A DNA stretch of 64,000 bases from Flaccisagitta enflata (GCA_965153355.1 OZ231127.1:31496001-31560000), one strand, 5' to 3'; counted from the first letter of the stretch, positions 32,331 through 44,659 are shown. Program-made: numbers and translations. The notes: generated from the sequence alone by a model not told the origin.

Positions 32331-32478
32331 TGGCGGAAACGCGACCCTACGCCTTGCCGTGTTGTTTGGTAGGTGGGTACATCCATCGGTCTGTCACATT
32401 TTTGTATTGCGAGCGGTTTTTACATTACTGCTCCTGTCCAGCAGTCCGCGACTGGATTGCCGTGTATCCAGCCTTGTT
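32331..32478 (+). mobile_element. ACGCGACT element, diverged copy
   Basis: GCGACCCTACGCCTTGCC at the start, TTACTGCTCCTGTCCAGCAG inside, GTGTATCCAGCCTTGTTG at the end. Confidence 0.6.
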
Positions 32479-32813
32479 GAATTTGGATTTCCCTAAAGTA
32501 TTTTCAGTCACAACTTCATAGGAGGCTTTGTCCGTTGATCCATTGGTTAGTCCGTCCGTTATCATTGAGTCAAAAAGTAAGAAAAAATGATCATTCTAGA
32601 TGTGTGTGTGTGTGTGGGTTGGGGTTTGGGTGTAGATTGGGGTTGGACGCTCCTGCCCACCCGTGTGTGGAGATATAGTGAATCAGCGTTACATTATAAA
32701 ATGAGCTCACATCGATCGAGGTCCGTGCTCAATTCTTTTAGGCGATACAATCGCACAATGTTGTGAGGGTTTTAACCATTTTTCTGATAATAATATCAAC
32801 TTTGGAAGACTGT

Positions 32814-32926
32814 CGCTCCTAAACGAATCAAGCTACAAATCTCAAATTGGGCTCATTTTAAAGAGCTGTGTCTGCTCTTTAAAATGAGCCCAAGTTGAGG
32901 TCATTTTTTCAATTCGTAAAGGAGGT
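32814..32926. repeat. Palindrome with 50-bp arms
   Basis: GGGCTCATTTTAAAGAGC, a 5-bp loop, then its reverse complement, with less perfect pairing outward from TCGCTCCTAAACGAA to TTCGTAAAGGAGGTGTG. Probably a MITE. Confidence 0.7.
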
Positions 32927-33556
32927 GTGAGCCGTTGAAGTAACCTCTTGAAAAAAAAGAAAGAAAATAGGTAATTACCACTTTTACCCCTCCTCTTCAT
33001 CCTACTCCGCATCGTTTTGATCGGATAAAAGAGTCCTCAAACTTGGAAAATATACTCAGTAGTAGTGGTGTGTTACCCCCGTAAATGCCGTATTGAGCAA
33101 GGTAATCGAGTCATGTATGACCACTCTAATCCACAGTACATAGCGCTTATTGGAGGATTGAAAAGCAAAGTCATAATTCAATTTCAAAAGCGCCCGGGGC
33201 GCTAATTAGAAAAAATACGATAAGCGTCAATCAGTTAATCAATCCACTTTTTGTCATTTCAGTCACTCCAAATTGATCATTTTACAGCAAAGAAAAAAAA
33301 CCCCGGGTGATTTCTGCTTTCATATTCAAACCTTTATAAGCATCCGTAAAAATTGAAATAAAAAGAGAAGAAATTTTGGCTTTTAAGTTTGGGAATTCGA
33401 TGAGGAGGATAAGGATTGGCATGTAATAATTAGCGACTGTCGAATTTAAGTGGGAAACTGGATCATTTTGAATTCTCAGATGCAATTCGGGTCGAATTTG
33501 AGGCACTATTTCATCGCAGGACCACACACACAATTCTCCTGGGTGTATGTGCGTGT

Positions 33557-33658
<102 letters not shown>

Positions 33659-33776
33659 ACACCCTGAACAAAATTTAAAAAACCATGTGTAGTGCTCTAA
33701 AGTAAGGTTAGGTGATACATGATTATCAAACATTACAACACCGTGCTTCTTGGCAATAATGTCCCTAGCACTTTTT

Positions 33777-33920
33777 TAATCGCAGACACGCGACTCTAGA
33801 ACCTGCTGTGTCGGTCGGTCGATGGTCACTCCACGTTAGATTTGAATTGCGACTGGTTTCAGCATTATTGCCCCTGCCCCTCCGTCCTCGACTGAGGGGA
33901 GAATTATACGGTCTCGTTTA
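33777..33920 (+). mobile_element. ACGCGACT element, diverged copy
   Basis: ACACGCGACTCTAGAACCTG, GTCGGTCGGTC and CATTATTGCCCCTGCCCC remain; the end is diverged. Confidence 0.5.
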
Positions 33921-34704
33921 GATTTTCATTTAAACCCTGTATTTGGCGTCCCTTGATGACTTCATATGACAGTTGTTTTCTCTTTTTTTCTCTCAATTTT
34001 GATAATTCCTGGTAAATTTCCGCATTCAGAAAAAGCATGAACACTGTTCTTTGAACATGTTCCAGCTTTTAAAAGATTTAGGTCCTCTGAGAAATGTGAA
34101 TGGATTTCGATGTAAATGATACAGTTTTTTTCTTCTTTTATATTTTATTCGTTTTCATTTTTTAAGCGTCGAATTCCTCGAATTTTCAGCAAGAAGATCG
34201 CCATGATGGAAATTAATACCATCCCTTCTCAATAGGATGCAATAAACACTGACACACATAAGACATATCGCAAAACTATCATGTACCAATTATCATTTTA
34301 CATGCGAGAAAGGCTGGTCGGAAGTTCATTCGGTCGTTCAATCATTCCGTCAAACCATAACATGCGCGCATAGTAAACCATAAACTTGAAATTCGATTTT
34401 AAGAGAAATGGATGTTTTAAGTTTTCTTTTTGATTGCTCTGCAAAATGACATCATATTGTTTGTCCTTGGATGGCCAGGGCTCACCTTAGAAAAGTCCTG
34501 CTCAGCGTGCTAAGGGTACATTTATTTAAATATCCATTGCACTGATATAGCTGACGTTTGTATTGTTTAAAAAACATCGAATTCGGTTTTGTTAACAAAA
34601 TCTTTGATTCGATCTTCTTGTTTGATTAGTTTTGATAAAATCTTGGGAGTCTCCCAAACCGTGGAATCCAAGAACAAAGATAGTTAAAACGGTAAACCTT
34701 GATA

Positions 34705-35006
<302 letters not shown>

Positions 35007-35522
35007 CATGATTGAAAGACAAGCAGACTGACTGATGAAAGCCAAAAAAAATGCAGATAAGAAGAATGAGACGATTCACCTTTTTTTCTCGGGATCAAAG
35101 AAGTCGAATTGGAAAATAAAAAAGACACTAAAAAGGATGTTTTATGTACAGCTTCCCATTTTCAATTCGGTGCGAAAGTATCTTATTCACTTTCTCTGAT
35201 ACCATCACCTTTTTCTCAGGCCTTTTTTTTTCTCTAGTTACAGAGAAGCCTCTTACATTTATGACCAAAATTCACAATTTTTTTGCCGAGTAGAAAAAAA
35301 GATGAGAAAAAAAAGCCACAAAGATACTTTGGAAGTCTTCTTTAATCCCCTTTTCGAAGATGAACACAAAAATACCTTTTTTTAAAGAAATATTTTTTTA
35401 AAGTTTACTGTAAGCAGGAGTGGAAAAGGTGAAAAAAGGAAGTTCATTTGGTCCACGGGAAAAAAATTTACGAGATGTTCAAAATTTTACAATTTTGAAG
35501 TTTTTTCCCCTTTTCTTTCAGT

Positions 35523-35524
<2 letters not shown>

Positions 35525-35553
<29 letters not shown>
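35525..35553 (+). repeat. Poly(A) run
   Basis: 29 consecutive A. Confidence 0.9.
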
Positions 35554-35555
<2 letters not shown>

Positions 35556-36012
35556 AACTAAAATGTTTCTTTAAGGAAATTCCAAATATTTCGTTTTGTT
35601 AATGATGTTCTATTCTCCTATTTTCTATTTTGGAATAGGCCCAATAAAAAGATAGTTGATAGTTGATAACGGGGGTAATGAAGTGGATACGACTCTCGGG
35701 TGAATGAAGGGTTTTGGGAACAAACGGATGATCATAAAACGACAACAAAGACGACTCAGGAAAGACTAACATCGTGAGGAGGAAAATCTCGATACCAGTG
35801 AAGAGGCGATAAACATTTACATTAACATGCAATGAATCTGTACAATTGACCCATCTTTGAAATAAGACTACATGCCAGGAACACGGCATCTCTTGATGCT
35901 TACGGGTAGGCAGGGGCAGTGATGGATATGAATCATATGATGTAGGGTAGGGGCGAAAGAAACAGCCCGAAATGGCGTAAACACATAAAAAGCTAAGTGC
36001 TATTGACGGGCC

Positions 36013-36015
<3 letters not shown>

Positions 36016-36105
<90 letters not shown>
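36016..36105 (+). repeat. GA array
   Basis: About 45 units. Confidence 0.95.
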
Positions 36106-36111
<6 letters not shown>

Positions 36112-36338
36112 TCGTCAGTCGCCCCATGGCTCGATGGGGAAATTTCCTTTGTCCGATGATATCGCGATTCACACATTCCTTATCTCGCACTTTTATTTCT
36201 CTTCGCTTTCGCATCCTCTTCCTTTGTGCCCTCCCTATCTTACCGCTACCATTAACTTTGTTTGGGCAACGGCCTCAAAAAAGCCAATTTCTAGAAGTAC
36301 CAGTCTTACATTTCAATGAACACATACTTCTTTTACAG

Positions 36339-36392
36339 ACAGACCGAACTTTTAAGTATGGAGTAGAATACGCTCAATTGGGCGACGGATAA
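36339..36392 (+). CDS. Possible terminal exon
   Basis: Acceptor TTCTTTTACAG followed by 17 codons, TDRTFKYGVEYAQLGDG, and TAA. Phase 0. Short, so support rests on the acceptor and the coding-like content. Confidence 0.3.
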   Translation, partial: TDRTFKYGVEYAQLGDG

Positions 36393-36682
36393 AAAAAATC
36401 ATTTCCAAGCACTTGTCATTTTCCATTTGCATAATTATTGTTCATGTTAAATCGTGTTATACTATTCCTATTATTTGTTTTGGTACTGCCAAAAGTAATG
36501 ATTTCCTAAAATTTTCTTTCTTTTTCTTTTTCCCCTCCCCTTCCCTTACCCATGTCCAAACCCTTTTATTCCCCGCCCCTTTACCGGGGAAAGGGGGGGG
36601 GACTTGGGCGCTTTTTAGTCGCGCGCTAAGTGATTCTTCAGCCCCATCGGTAGATCGGTTGATCTGTCACATTTTACTTTTA

Positions 36683-37004
36683 GGGCAGCGGCCCCGAAGG
36701 GGACGAAGTCCTGTAGAACACAGGGGGACTTTTGTTCATCCATCCGTCCGTTCGTTCGTTCGTCCGTTCGTTAGTCCCCCCCCCCTCATCAGACCCCTCA
36801 GGCCTCAAATCTGGCCTCTCAGGCCTCAAATCCAGCCTTTCAGGTCTCAAATCCAGCCTCCCAGGCCTCAAATCTGGCCTCTCAGGCCTCAAAGCTGGCC
36901 TCTCAGGCCTCAAACCTGGCCTCTCAGGCCTCAAATCTGGCTTCTCAGGCCTCAAATCCAAATTCTCAGCCTTCAAACCTGGCCTCTCATGCCTCAAACC
37001 TATG
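36683..37004. mobile_element. Minisatellite-bearing cassette, copy 4
   Basis: The left arm GGGCAGCGGCCCCGAAGGGG and CCTGTAGAACACAGGGGGAC is nearly identical to copy 1. The core has 21-bp units (TCTCAGGCCTCAAATCTGGCC type). The right arm is absent. It starts within a fragment of the ACGCGACT element (36615-36682), suggesting insertion there. Confidence 0.8.
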
Positions 37005-38025
37005 CCTGTTAGGACAAAAGGACAATGAAGTTGAATGAGGACAACACATGGCATCTTTAACTCTTTATGCTTGTTAGGATAAAAGGACAATGGAGTAGAA
37101 TATAAGGACAACTAGCGGCATTTTTGAAACTATATGCTTCCAAGGACAAAAGGACAATGGCGTAGAATCAGGTCAACTTGCGGCATCTTCGAAGCTGTAT
37201 GCCTGTAAGAAAATAAAACAATGAAGTTGAATATAAAAAGTAACGCGCAGTCACAATATTGTTGCGGACGGGTGGGCATGGGCATCCAACCCCCATCCAT
37301 ACCCCATGCCCCCACACATACACAATAGTTGCAAAAGCAAGCTGCAGCAGTTCCCCAACCTCCAGGCCCACATCTCAGCCTGGTGGCCCATATCCCAGCC
37401 TCGAGGTCCAAATCCTAGTCATGAGGCCCAAATCCCTTGAGGCTGGAATTTGGGCTTTGGGATTAGGATTTGGGCCTTGAGGTTGGGATTTGGGCCTCAA
37501 GACTGGGATTTGGGCTTTGAGGCTAGGATATGGGCTTTGAGGCTGGGATATGGGCCTGGAGGCTGGTGGGGGTACGAAGAAGAAGGTAGATAGAATTAGT
37601 TTTCCAAAATTCCCCATATGTATGAAAGCATAGGTCATCGACTCCTTTGAGCCGCTGCCCAAAAACCATCTAAAACACTCATTTCGCACTTTTCGACTCG
37701 TGCCCAAGGACCAACGGACGGACCTACGGACCAACCGACAGACGGACAAAGTCTTTTAAAGAGTTGCGTGTCCGCAACTAAAAACGCATGGCATCTTTGA
37801 ACCGTTATGCTTGTGAAGATGAAAGGACAATGGAATAGAATAAGGACAACTTGCAGCATCTCTTGAGCTAAAGGGCTGTTGGGACTAAGGACAATGAAGT
37901 TGAATATGGACAATGCTCGGCATCTTTGAGACCTTATGCTTGTTAGGGTAAAAAAACAATGGAGTAGAATAAGGACAACTTGCGACATCTTTGTAGCTGT
38001 ATGCCTATCAAAAGAAAAGGAGAGC
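37005..38025 (+). repeat. Two arrays of a GGACAA/GGCATCTTTGAA repeat around cassette 5
   Basis: Units like GGATAAAAGGACAATGGAGT, then AGAATAAGGACAACTTGCGG and CATCTTTGAAGCTGTATGCC, repeat at 37005-37235 and 37785-38025, with cassette 5 and an ACGCGACT fragment between. Confidence 0.6.
37360..37660. mobile_element. Minisatellite-bearing cassette, copy 5 (left arm missing)
   Basis: The core switches direction near 37437: units read CCCAGCCTCGAGGTCC to the left and GAGGCTGGGATATGGG to the right. The right arm is ATGAAAGCATAGGTCATCGA to GCCGCTGCCC. Confidence 0.75.
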
Positions 38026-38303
38026 TTGGACAGAGGCCTGGCATTTGTAAGAGTTTTATCCAGTCGTTTCCATGACAGGGCTGAATAGTGAACAAGGGGG
38101 TTTCTAGTTACAGACAATCGCGTTTTTAACAGGACACTCGGCCGCTTGCTACGTTCATTCGCTTGCACCGCTCACTCTGCTCACTTGCTCGCTCACTCCA
38201 CTTTGCTACGCTCCATTCATGAGCTCGCTCACTTTGCTCACTCCCTCGAGGGGCAGTTGAAATTCATGAATATGTGTTCATGCTAAAAACACTCTTAACG
38301 GGA

Positions 38304-38412
38304 AACAAGGCCGGATACACGGCTGCCATAGTCACGTGTGGGTGGGCAGGAGCAGTGCTGGAGAAGGTCACTAGGGCATCTGGGCAGAACTGCATGCTCA
38401 AAACGCTCAAAA
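38304..38412 (-). mobile_element. ACGCGACT element fragment beside cassette 6
   Basis: AACAAGGCCGGATACACGGC and GTGGGTGGGCAGGAGCAGTG. Other fragments lie at 1843-1955, 22018-22110, 36615-36682, 37695-37784, 42595-42620 and 42790-42850. Confidence 0.55.
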
Positions 38413-38428
38413 ACACCGAAAAACAATA

Positions 38429-39010
38429 GTCGCAAAGCGTTAGATGGTCAGCGGCACTGCCCTGCCTAATAGTAAGGATACTGTCATGTGAGACCCTGGC
38501 CTACACTCAGGGGTTTTGGGCAGCAGCCCTGAAGAGGTCGATGACTTATTCTTTCACATATATGGGGAATTTTCTCCTCCTCCTCCTCCGTCCCCCTCAA
38601 ATGTCTCAAGGCCCAGTTCCAGTCCTGCGCTCCAAATCCTAGTCTCGTGCCCAAATCCCACTCCAGGCTCAATCCTAGCCTCCAGGCCCAAATCCTAGCC
38701 TAGAGGCTGAGATTTGGGCCTCGAGGCTGGGAACTGGGCCTCTTAGCTGGGATTTGGACCTTGAGGCTGAGATATTGGCCTCAAGGCTAGAATCTGGGCC
38801 TCCAGGCTAGAATTTGGGCCTAGAGGCTAGGATTTGGGCTTCGAGGCTTATATTTGGTCCTCGAGACTGGGATTTGGGCCTCGAGACTGGAATTTGGGCC
38901 TCGAGACTGGGGTTTGAAGAGGAGAAGAAGGAGAAGAAGGAGGAGGAGAAGAAGAAAATTCCCCATATGTGTGAAAGCATAGGTCATCGACCCCTTCGGA
39001 GCCGCTGCCC
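38429..39010. mobile_element. Minisatellite-bearing cassette, copy 6 (most complete)
   Basis: Outer left arm AGTCGCAAAGCGTTAGATGG; inner GGGCAGCAGCCCTGAAGAGG and TTCACATATATGGGGAATTT. The core of 20-bp units inverts near 38702. The right arm mirrors the left through ATTCCCCATATGTGTGAAAG to CCCCTTCGGAGCCGCTGCCC. It follows directly on an ACGCGACT element fragment. Confidence 0.85.
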
Positions 39011-39708
39011 AAAAAGGGGACCGACCGACTCACAGTGGACCGTGACCCTGAAAAATTCAATTGTTATTGTTTTGGGGAGTAGTGAATTACCATAACATTC
39101 TCACAGTTTTAAAGAAACGTCATGGAACGTCAAGCCCTAATGAGGAAAAAAAAACCACGCTTCGGTAGCTTTCACTTAGCACTATACCCGTGTGCAGGGG
39201 GATCCTCGCGCGATCCTCCGTTCTCTAGAGTGGAGTATAAGGTTCTATGCAATAGTGGTGTGGCAGTGACTAGGTGTGTGTCTCCCTAAATCTGCCGCAT
39301 CGCCAGATGGAAGATCCTTATTGCTTCCGAAACGAAATCTCGCTACTGAATTCCGAGCGAAATACTTTTTTCGCGTTTTCTTCATTTTTTTTCTTCTTTT
39401 TTCTAATTCACATTAAACGATTGAAAAATCGATGAAAATGAGGTCGAGCAGAATGACGATGATGCTGAGGGTACAGACGATTACAACTGACATGATTGAA
39501 ACAACAAGCGTATGAATGACACCACAATGAGGGGAAAATAACTGTTGTTGGGTTAGATGCTGCCCCGATCTTTCTCCCTGTCCGTTTCCGGTCTGATTCA
39601 AAGCATGAATTATTGATAGGCTAATTCCGAATCCTTCCGAGAGGCCCCCGCGTCCTTCCGAGTAACGGCGTTACTGGTTACCCCAAAAAATGCACGCCTG
39701 CAGTACTG

Positions 39709-39818
39709 AGCATAGGTCATCGGCCCCTTCAGGGCCGCTGCCCCTCTCACCATCACACATCAACATATACTTACATACGGGCAACGGGTACCGCAGATCA
39801 TCTAACGCTTTTTCGATT
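39709..39818. mobile_element. Cassette right arm only, copy 7
   Basis: GCATAGGTCATCGGCCCCTT to GGGCAACGGGTACCGCAGAT and CTAACGCTTTTTCGATT. It shows the full right arm with both inner and outer parts. Confidence 0.7.
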
Positions 39819-39826
39819 ATTCCTTT

Positions 39827-39955
39827 TTCTTCTTCTTCTTCTTCTTCTTCTTCTTCTTCTTCTTCTTCTTCTTCTTCTTCTTCGTCTTCGTCTTCGTCTT
39901 CTTCTTCTGCTTCTTCTTCTTCTTCTTCTTCGTCTTCTTCTACTTCTTCTTCTGA
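39827..39955 (+). repeat. CTT array
   Basis: CTT units with CGT interruptions, beside cassette arm 7. Confidence 0.9.
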
Positions 39956-40194
39956 GATCTTCCGAGAGGCGCCTTTATCCTTCCGGGTGGCGGCGCTACT
40001 CGCTACTCCATAAAAAGCACACCTGGCCTAGGGGTTGGATGCCCCTGCCCACCTGTCCCTAACGGTATTGTAACCCCGTGTCACTTGCTGTTTGTCTCTC
40101 TGTGGACTGTACCTCTTACAGATTTTTTGAAGCTCTTTGAAATGCTCATGGTTTTTTATTTGTAGTCTTGCCTCTGACTCAAATCTGTGCGTCT

Positions 40195-40318
40195 TTAGTC
40201 GCGTGCTACGCGACTCTACAAGTCACTTTTTGGTTTGTCGGTCGGTCGGTTGGTCGGTCGGTCGGTCGGTCGGTCGGTCGGTCGGTCGGTTGGTCGGTCT
40301 GTCGGTCGGTCACAAAAC
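40195..40318 (+). mobile_element. ACGCGACT element, 5' part with expanded GTCG repeat
   Basis: AGTCGCGTGCTACGCGACTC is followed by about 18 GTCG/GTTG units and CACAAAACTG. The 3' half is missing. Confidence 0.65.
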
Positions 40319-40656
40319 TGTTTTAAAGGCTTTTTAAAGCGTATTTTATGTCTGAATGGTAGGAAAGAAACTTTGTTATGTGAACAGCTATTTCAAATGT
40401 CTGTCCGTCTGTCTGCCTGCTTTTTTTTGAAAGTGCCTTACCTTGTTTTTTTTTGCCCATGGTTGAATGAATTTGGGAATTTTGCATGGACGAAAATAAA
40501 CTTGTGGTAAAGTTCATTTATAAAGTTAAATTTTTTTCCTGGGACCTCGGTCATTGCCTGGGTCTTGTCCTTGCGCTTTGAAGGCAAGGACTTTGACTCA
40601 GAGAACCAAATCCTCTGTGAAGGCCCAAAAATTTCATTAATCATTGTCATACTTAG

Positions 40657-40847
40657 GCTTACTCCCGAATGACTGTAGAAGCGAGTCGTTTCCAATTCAC
40701 CTGGTAACGGACGAGATGGTAGTACAAAACGCGGTTGTGCTCACCGATGAGGCGGCCAAGAAGGAACAAAGCCAGGGGCAAAGTTCATTCTATGTGGCGG
40801 CAATGGAGTCAGCTTTCCAAGTCAACAACAACCCAGTTCACTTCAAG
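40657..40847 (+). CDS. Unrecognised gene, penultimate exon
   Basis: Acceptor CATACTTAG, donor TTCAAG/GTAATA, 2+189 nt. Encodes LLPNDCRSESFPIHLVTDEM, then a charged stretch and FQVNNNPVHFK. It joins exon 41130..41309 in phase 0. No family recognised. Being open with good splice sites and a coding-like composition next to a matching exon supports a real gene. Confidence 0.6.
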
Positions 40848-41129
40848 GTAATATCATCGCAGAAAAATCTGTTATAACTAACTTGACTTTTGGTACCCTT
40901 TTTTTCAAAGGGGAATGTATTCAAACTTCGGAACGCAGTTAATGTTCTGTCAGTCTGTCGTTTGAGAACAAACTTTTAGTTTTATGGTTTATTTTCGAGT
41001 GTAGTTGCGTGAGTTTCAGTTTTTATGTGCAATTGTTCATATGCGCAAGCATCAAGCACTACCTCTTCTTGTAGTTAAAAGTTCTTACTGGAGGCAATCT
41101 TGAATTGATGACATTTTTAAAAATCTCAG

Positions 41130-41309
41130 GTTTTACGCAAATTCCTCAAAACCTACGGCTGCGGTCTGCGAGACAAATCAGTCCCCCAGAGAGCATCGAT
41201 GGGCCTTCTCCAGTTTTTCATCGGCCTCTCAATAAAGACTATTGTTATCATTGGGTTCCTTTACTTTGTCTACTGCTTCATTATTAGTCGCATGAGCGCC
41301 ATACTCTGA
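41130..41309 (+). CDS. Unrecognised gene, terminal exon with membrane helix
   Basis: Acceptor AAATCTCAG, phase 0, 59 codons plus TGA. Encodes VLRKFLKTYGCGLRDKSVPQ, then GLLQFFIGLSIK and a hydrophobic helix TIVIIGFLYFVYCFII ending SRMSAIL. The product therefore ends in a C-terminal membrane anchor with a very short tail. The intron before it is 282 bp. Upstream exons were not identified with confidence. Confidence 0.6.
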   Translation, partial: VLRKFLKTYGCGLRDKSVPQRASMGLLQFFIGLSIKTIVIIGFLYFVYCFIISRMSAIL

Positions 41310-41496
41310 CAGGGTTTGGCCATCCATCCGTCCATTGGATAGGTTGTCATAGTTTTGTTAAAAATGAAAACGCACATGTACGCCCTCACACTACTGGTAT
41401 TGTATCTCCGGTTCCGGGGCACTTTGTTGTTGATTCATGTCTATAATTGGGATAAACAGTTTAATACGACGCCTATAATATATGGCTTAAATACAT

Positions 41497-41633
41497 ATAT
41501 TTCTAAATTCATATTTACAAACGGCAAAAGGCACTATATGGCAATATATGGCAATATATGGCACTATATGGCAATATATGGCTTAAATACACATATTTCT
41601 AAATTCATATTGACAAACGGCACAAGGCCATGG
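41497..41633 (+). repeat. Direct repeat around a TATGGCAATA microsatellite
   Basis: GGCTTAAATACATATATTTC with AAATTCATATTTACAAACGG occurs twice, 83 bp apart, with four TATATGGCAA units between. Confidence 0.6.
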
Positions 41634-41994
41634 CATGTATTTAGGTAAAAACAGAAGAACAGATTTTGACACAATCTTATTTGCAGAGCTGTGTTCATTC
41701 AAAAATGAAGGTTTTTGCAAATTATTTGGCCTCTAGATGGATTATTTGAAAATAAATGCATCTAGGGGAATCAGTTTGGTCAACTAGGAGGGGTTTCAAT
41801 CGATAGAAATGATATTGAAATGAAATTTAGACAAGAGATAAATGTTTATTTACAAAACAAGACATCTTTTATAACTTTCTTCTTATGTTCCTATTGGTCT
41901 AAAAATGTATTTTGTTGTCTACTATGTCTTTCTTTCCTTATCTACACTATAAAAAAAAAACAACCCAATTTCTAACTTTGAATTTCAACTTGAG

Positions 41995-42283
41995 GAACAC
42001 AGGGGGACTTTTATTTGTCCATCCGTCCATCCGTCAGTTCTTCAGGCTCTCTCAGGCTTGAAATCTGCCCTTTCAGACCTGAAATATACCCTCTCAGGCC
42101 TGAAATCTGTCCTTTCTGGCCTTGAATCAGAGAGGACAGATTCAAGGCCCGAGGGGGCAGATTTCAAGCCTGAGAGGGTAGATTTCAGGCCTGAGAGGGT
42201 AAATTTCAGGCTTGAGAGGGCAGATTTCAGGTCTGAGAGGGCAGATTTTAGGCCTGAGAGGGCGGACGGACAAAAAAAAGTGC
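41995..42283. mobile_element. Minisatellite-bearing cassette, copy 8
   Basis: The left arm is reduced to GAACACAGGGGGACTTTTAT. The core of CTCAGGCCTGAAATCTGCCC-type units inverts near 42125. Ends in a GGACGGACAAAAAAAAGTGC remnant. Confidence 0.65.
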
Positions 42284-43424
42284 CCAAACCCCGACATAGA
42301 TTGGAGAACAACCAACCCCATAACCAACCTATATCACCAACACCGTGGCTAAAAACCAACCCCGACGCAGATCAAAGACCAACCAACTCCTTGACCAACC
42401 TGAACCACCAGCACCGTGGCTAATAACTAGTATTCAAACTAGCATGCAATTTGCTAGCAGAGCTGCAAGCAGATATCCCAACTGCTTTGCCAGCAGAAAT
42501 TTTTTTCTGCTAGCAAAAAATAGCAGATATTTCTAGCCTTTTTGCACAAATATTAGAAAAAACATTAAGCCAAAAATTACTTTTTCAAAAAACAAGGCCA
42601 ACACCTTACAGTCGCGTGCGGTTGTTAAGGCCATAAGACTGAAATACTACAACACTAAAAGACCAAAAGACTAAAAGACCAAAAGACTAAGAGACTAACT
42701 GTCAATTGACTTAAGATAACTTTAATTATCTTAAGATAACCTAGTATGACTAAAAATGACAAAAAAAGACAAAAAAAAAGGTAGGCATTACCGACCGACC
42801 AACATACCAACAGATGGACAGAGTGGGTTGTAGAGTAGCGTGCATTTGACAAAAAACATGACTTTTATCATGACTTTTTCTTAAGTCTTACATTGGGAAC
42901 CATTGCTTTAAAGAAAGACTAAGAGGTGCCGTTTCTGGGTAGCATGGTAGCAATGCAATCGCCAAAGTGCGGCAGTTACAGCCAGCCAGAGGGGGGTAAA
43001 TAATGGGGGAAAAAGGCCCAAACGGAAGGAAGGAAGGAAGGAAGAAAGAAAGAAAGAGGAACCAAGAAAGAATCCCGCGGCTGCACTTGCGTAGGTAATT
43101 TCACAAAACACTACTACTTTATTTCTGTCGGTGGGTAAAAACCTCATATGCATATTGCAGTGTTTTTTATCATGCACGCCAAAAACTTTTTTAAACAAGG
43201 AATGAACCTTTCTCAGTGTTAGATACTTCGCTATTATGATGTTCAAAGAAAACCCCATTTAACCTTGCAAATAAGCAAGTATGAACACATATGTTTGAAA
43301 ATCATTCAATTTCCTAGCACGGTTTCGTTTTGTTAGAAGGGATAAATAATGTAAAAGAAATCGCGTTAGTTATCGAAGTCGAGATTTGGTAAGTATTTGG
43401 TAAGTATTTGGTAAGGTAGTAATG

Positions 43425-43575
43425 CTTGCAAGCTGGTAGCCCTGTGGACTGGGTGAGGGCTCTCGGCCCAGCTGTTTCCCTGGGCTACTCTTGGCCGCAG
43501 CTAACATTGTGTGAGAATTGAGAATTACCTAGGTCAACACTTCGTAGGCGTTGACTATTACATCATCTAGGTATG
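43425..43575 (+). repeat. Possible SINE fragment
   Basis: GCAAGCTGGTAGCCCTGTGG and CTGGGCTACTCTTGGCCGCA look like a structured short repeat with weak resemblance to a pol III box A. No second copy was found in the window. Confidence 0.25.
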
Positions 43576-44008
43576 ATAAAAAAATGTTTGAATTTTACTC
43601 CTTAACGCATGTTTACTGTTTTGATGCCTTCCGATCTGGTTAAAAACATTATATCTATAATTGCTACTTTTTGCTAGCTGTGCTAGCAGAAAAAATAAGA
43701 AAATGCTATCAGCTAGCTGTAGCCAGTTCGAGTTCTACTAATAACCGACCCTGACGCTGACCGGAGAACAACTTACACTTTGGTATTTATACCATCTCCT
43801 TTGTTGGCAGATCGCCGGACAACGTCCCATCAACCTCCTCATTGAATTTTGTTTTCTTTTTGATGCCCTGATCATGATCCAATGTTTGATGATCAGTATC
43901 ATGTAGTCAATTCTCACTAGACAAATCATGTTCTCAAGTCGTCTGTTTTAAACTCCTTTCTCTTCCAATAACAATATGGGAATGGTTTCAGATTGTTTGC
44001 TGTGTTGA

Positions 44009-44109
<101 letters not shown>

Positions 44110-44341
44110 GTCACTCATTCCAAATCCCCGATTCCCTTACTGCCCTACCCGGTACCGTCAATGGACGTGTTTCTAGAAGCGGCATGCTTAAACGATTTTT
44201 GATTCGTCTTACAACGTGGGAAACCCGTTTTTTCTTTTTTTAAAATCGCACCTGCATCAACTTAACCTGTTTTAGATTTCATGAAGGTCCTGACAAAAAA
44301 GCTGACTTCCACTTTTAATTAGTTCTAATTTCTAAATGTAG

Positions 44342-44659
44342 TATAATTGTACTAAGGCATTCAATACTCGAACGAATACTATGTTGCTAAGAGGACCCAA
44401 TGGAGGGAATTTGCGGGTGACCTTGGATGGAATTATTCTTCGGCCAAATGAGCAGGACATAATTGGCAGTTCCATTTTTACCCGCGGCATGGGTCAACTT
44501 CAAGTCCTCTTTGAAGATATGCTCAATGTTCAAATTGTCGGAGAATGCAATATCAAAATCAGCTTCACGGATTTCTCAGTCAACAAACTTGAGGTTAAGA
44601 CTTTCTGTCAAGAGGCTTCTGATGTGCCAACACTGCAGAAAGTTTATACCACCGTAAAG
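44342..44659 (+). CDS. Ceramide-kinase-like exon (PH-type region)
   Basis: An open 106-codon exon with acceptor AAATGTAG, donor AAG/GTAGTA, phase 0 both ends. Key strings are NLRVTLDGIILRP, KISFTDF and LEVKTFC, resembling the N-terminal PH-like domain that precedes the catalytic domain in ceramide kinases. The support is the clean phase-0 join to 46933..47008, whose product carries the RPKNLLVFVNP signature. An in-frame Met at 44381 could be the start, otherwise an upstream exon is missing. Role if correct: ATP-dependent phosphorylation of ceramide. Confidence 0.6.

Noticed and set aside
34190-34238. Possible terminal exon KKIAMMEINTIPSQ on the plus strand
   Set aside because: The acceptor is acceptable but the reading is too short, with no partner exon in phase.
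43425-43575. tRNA gene
   Set aside because: Box A-like string only; no cloverleaf or box B could be formed.
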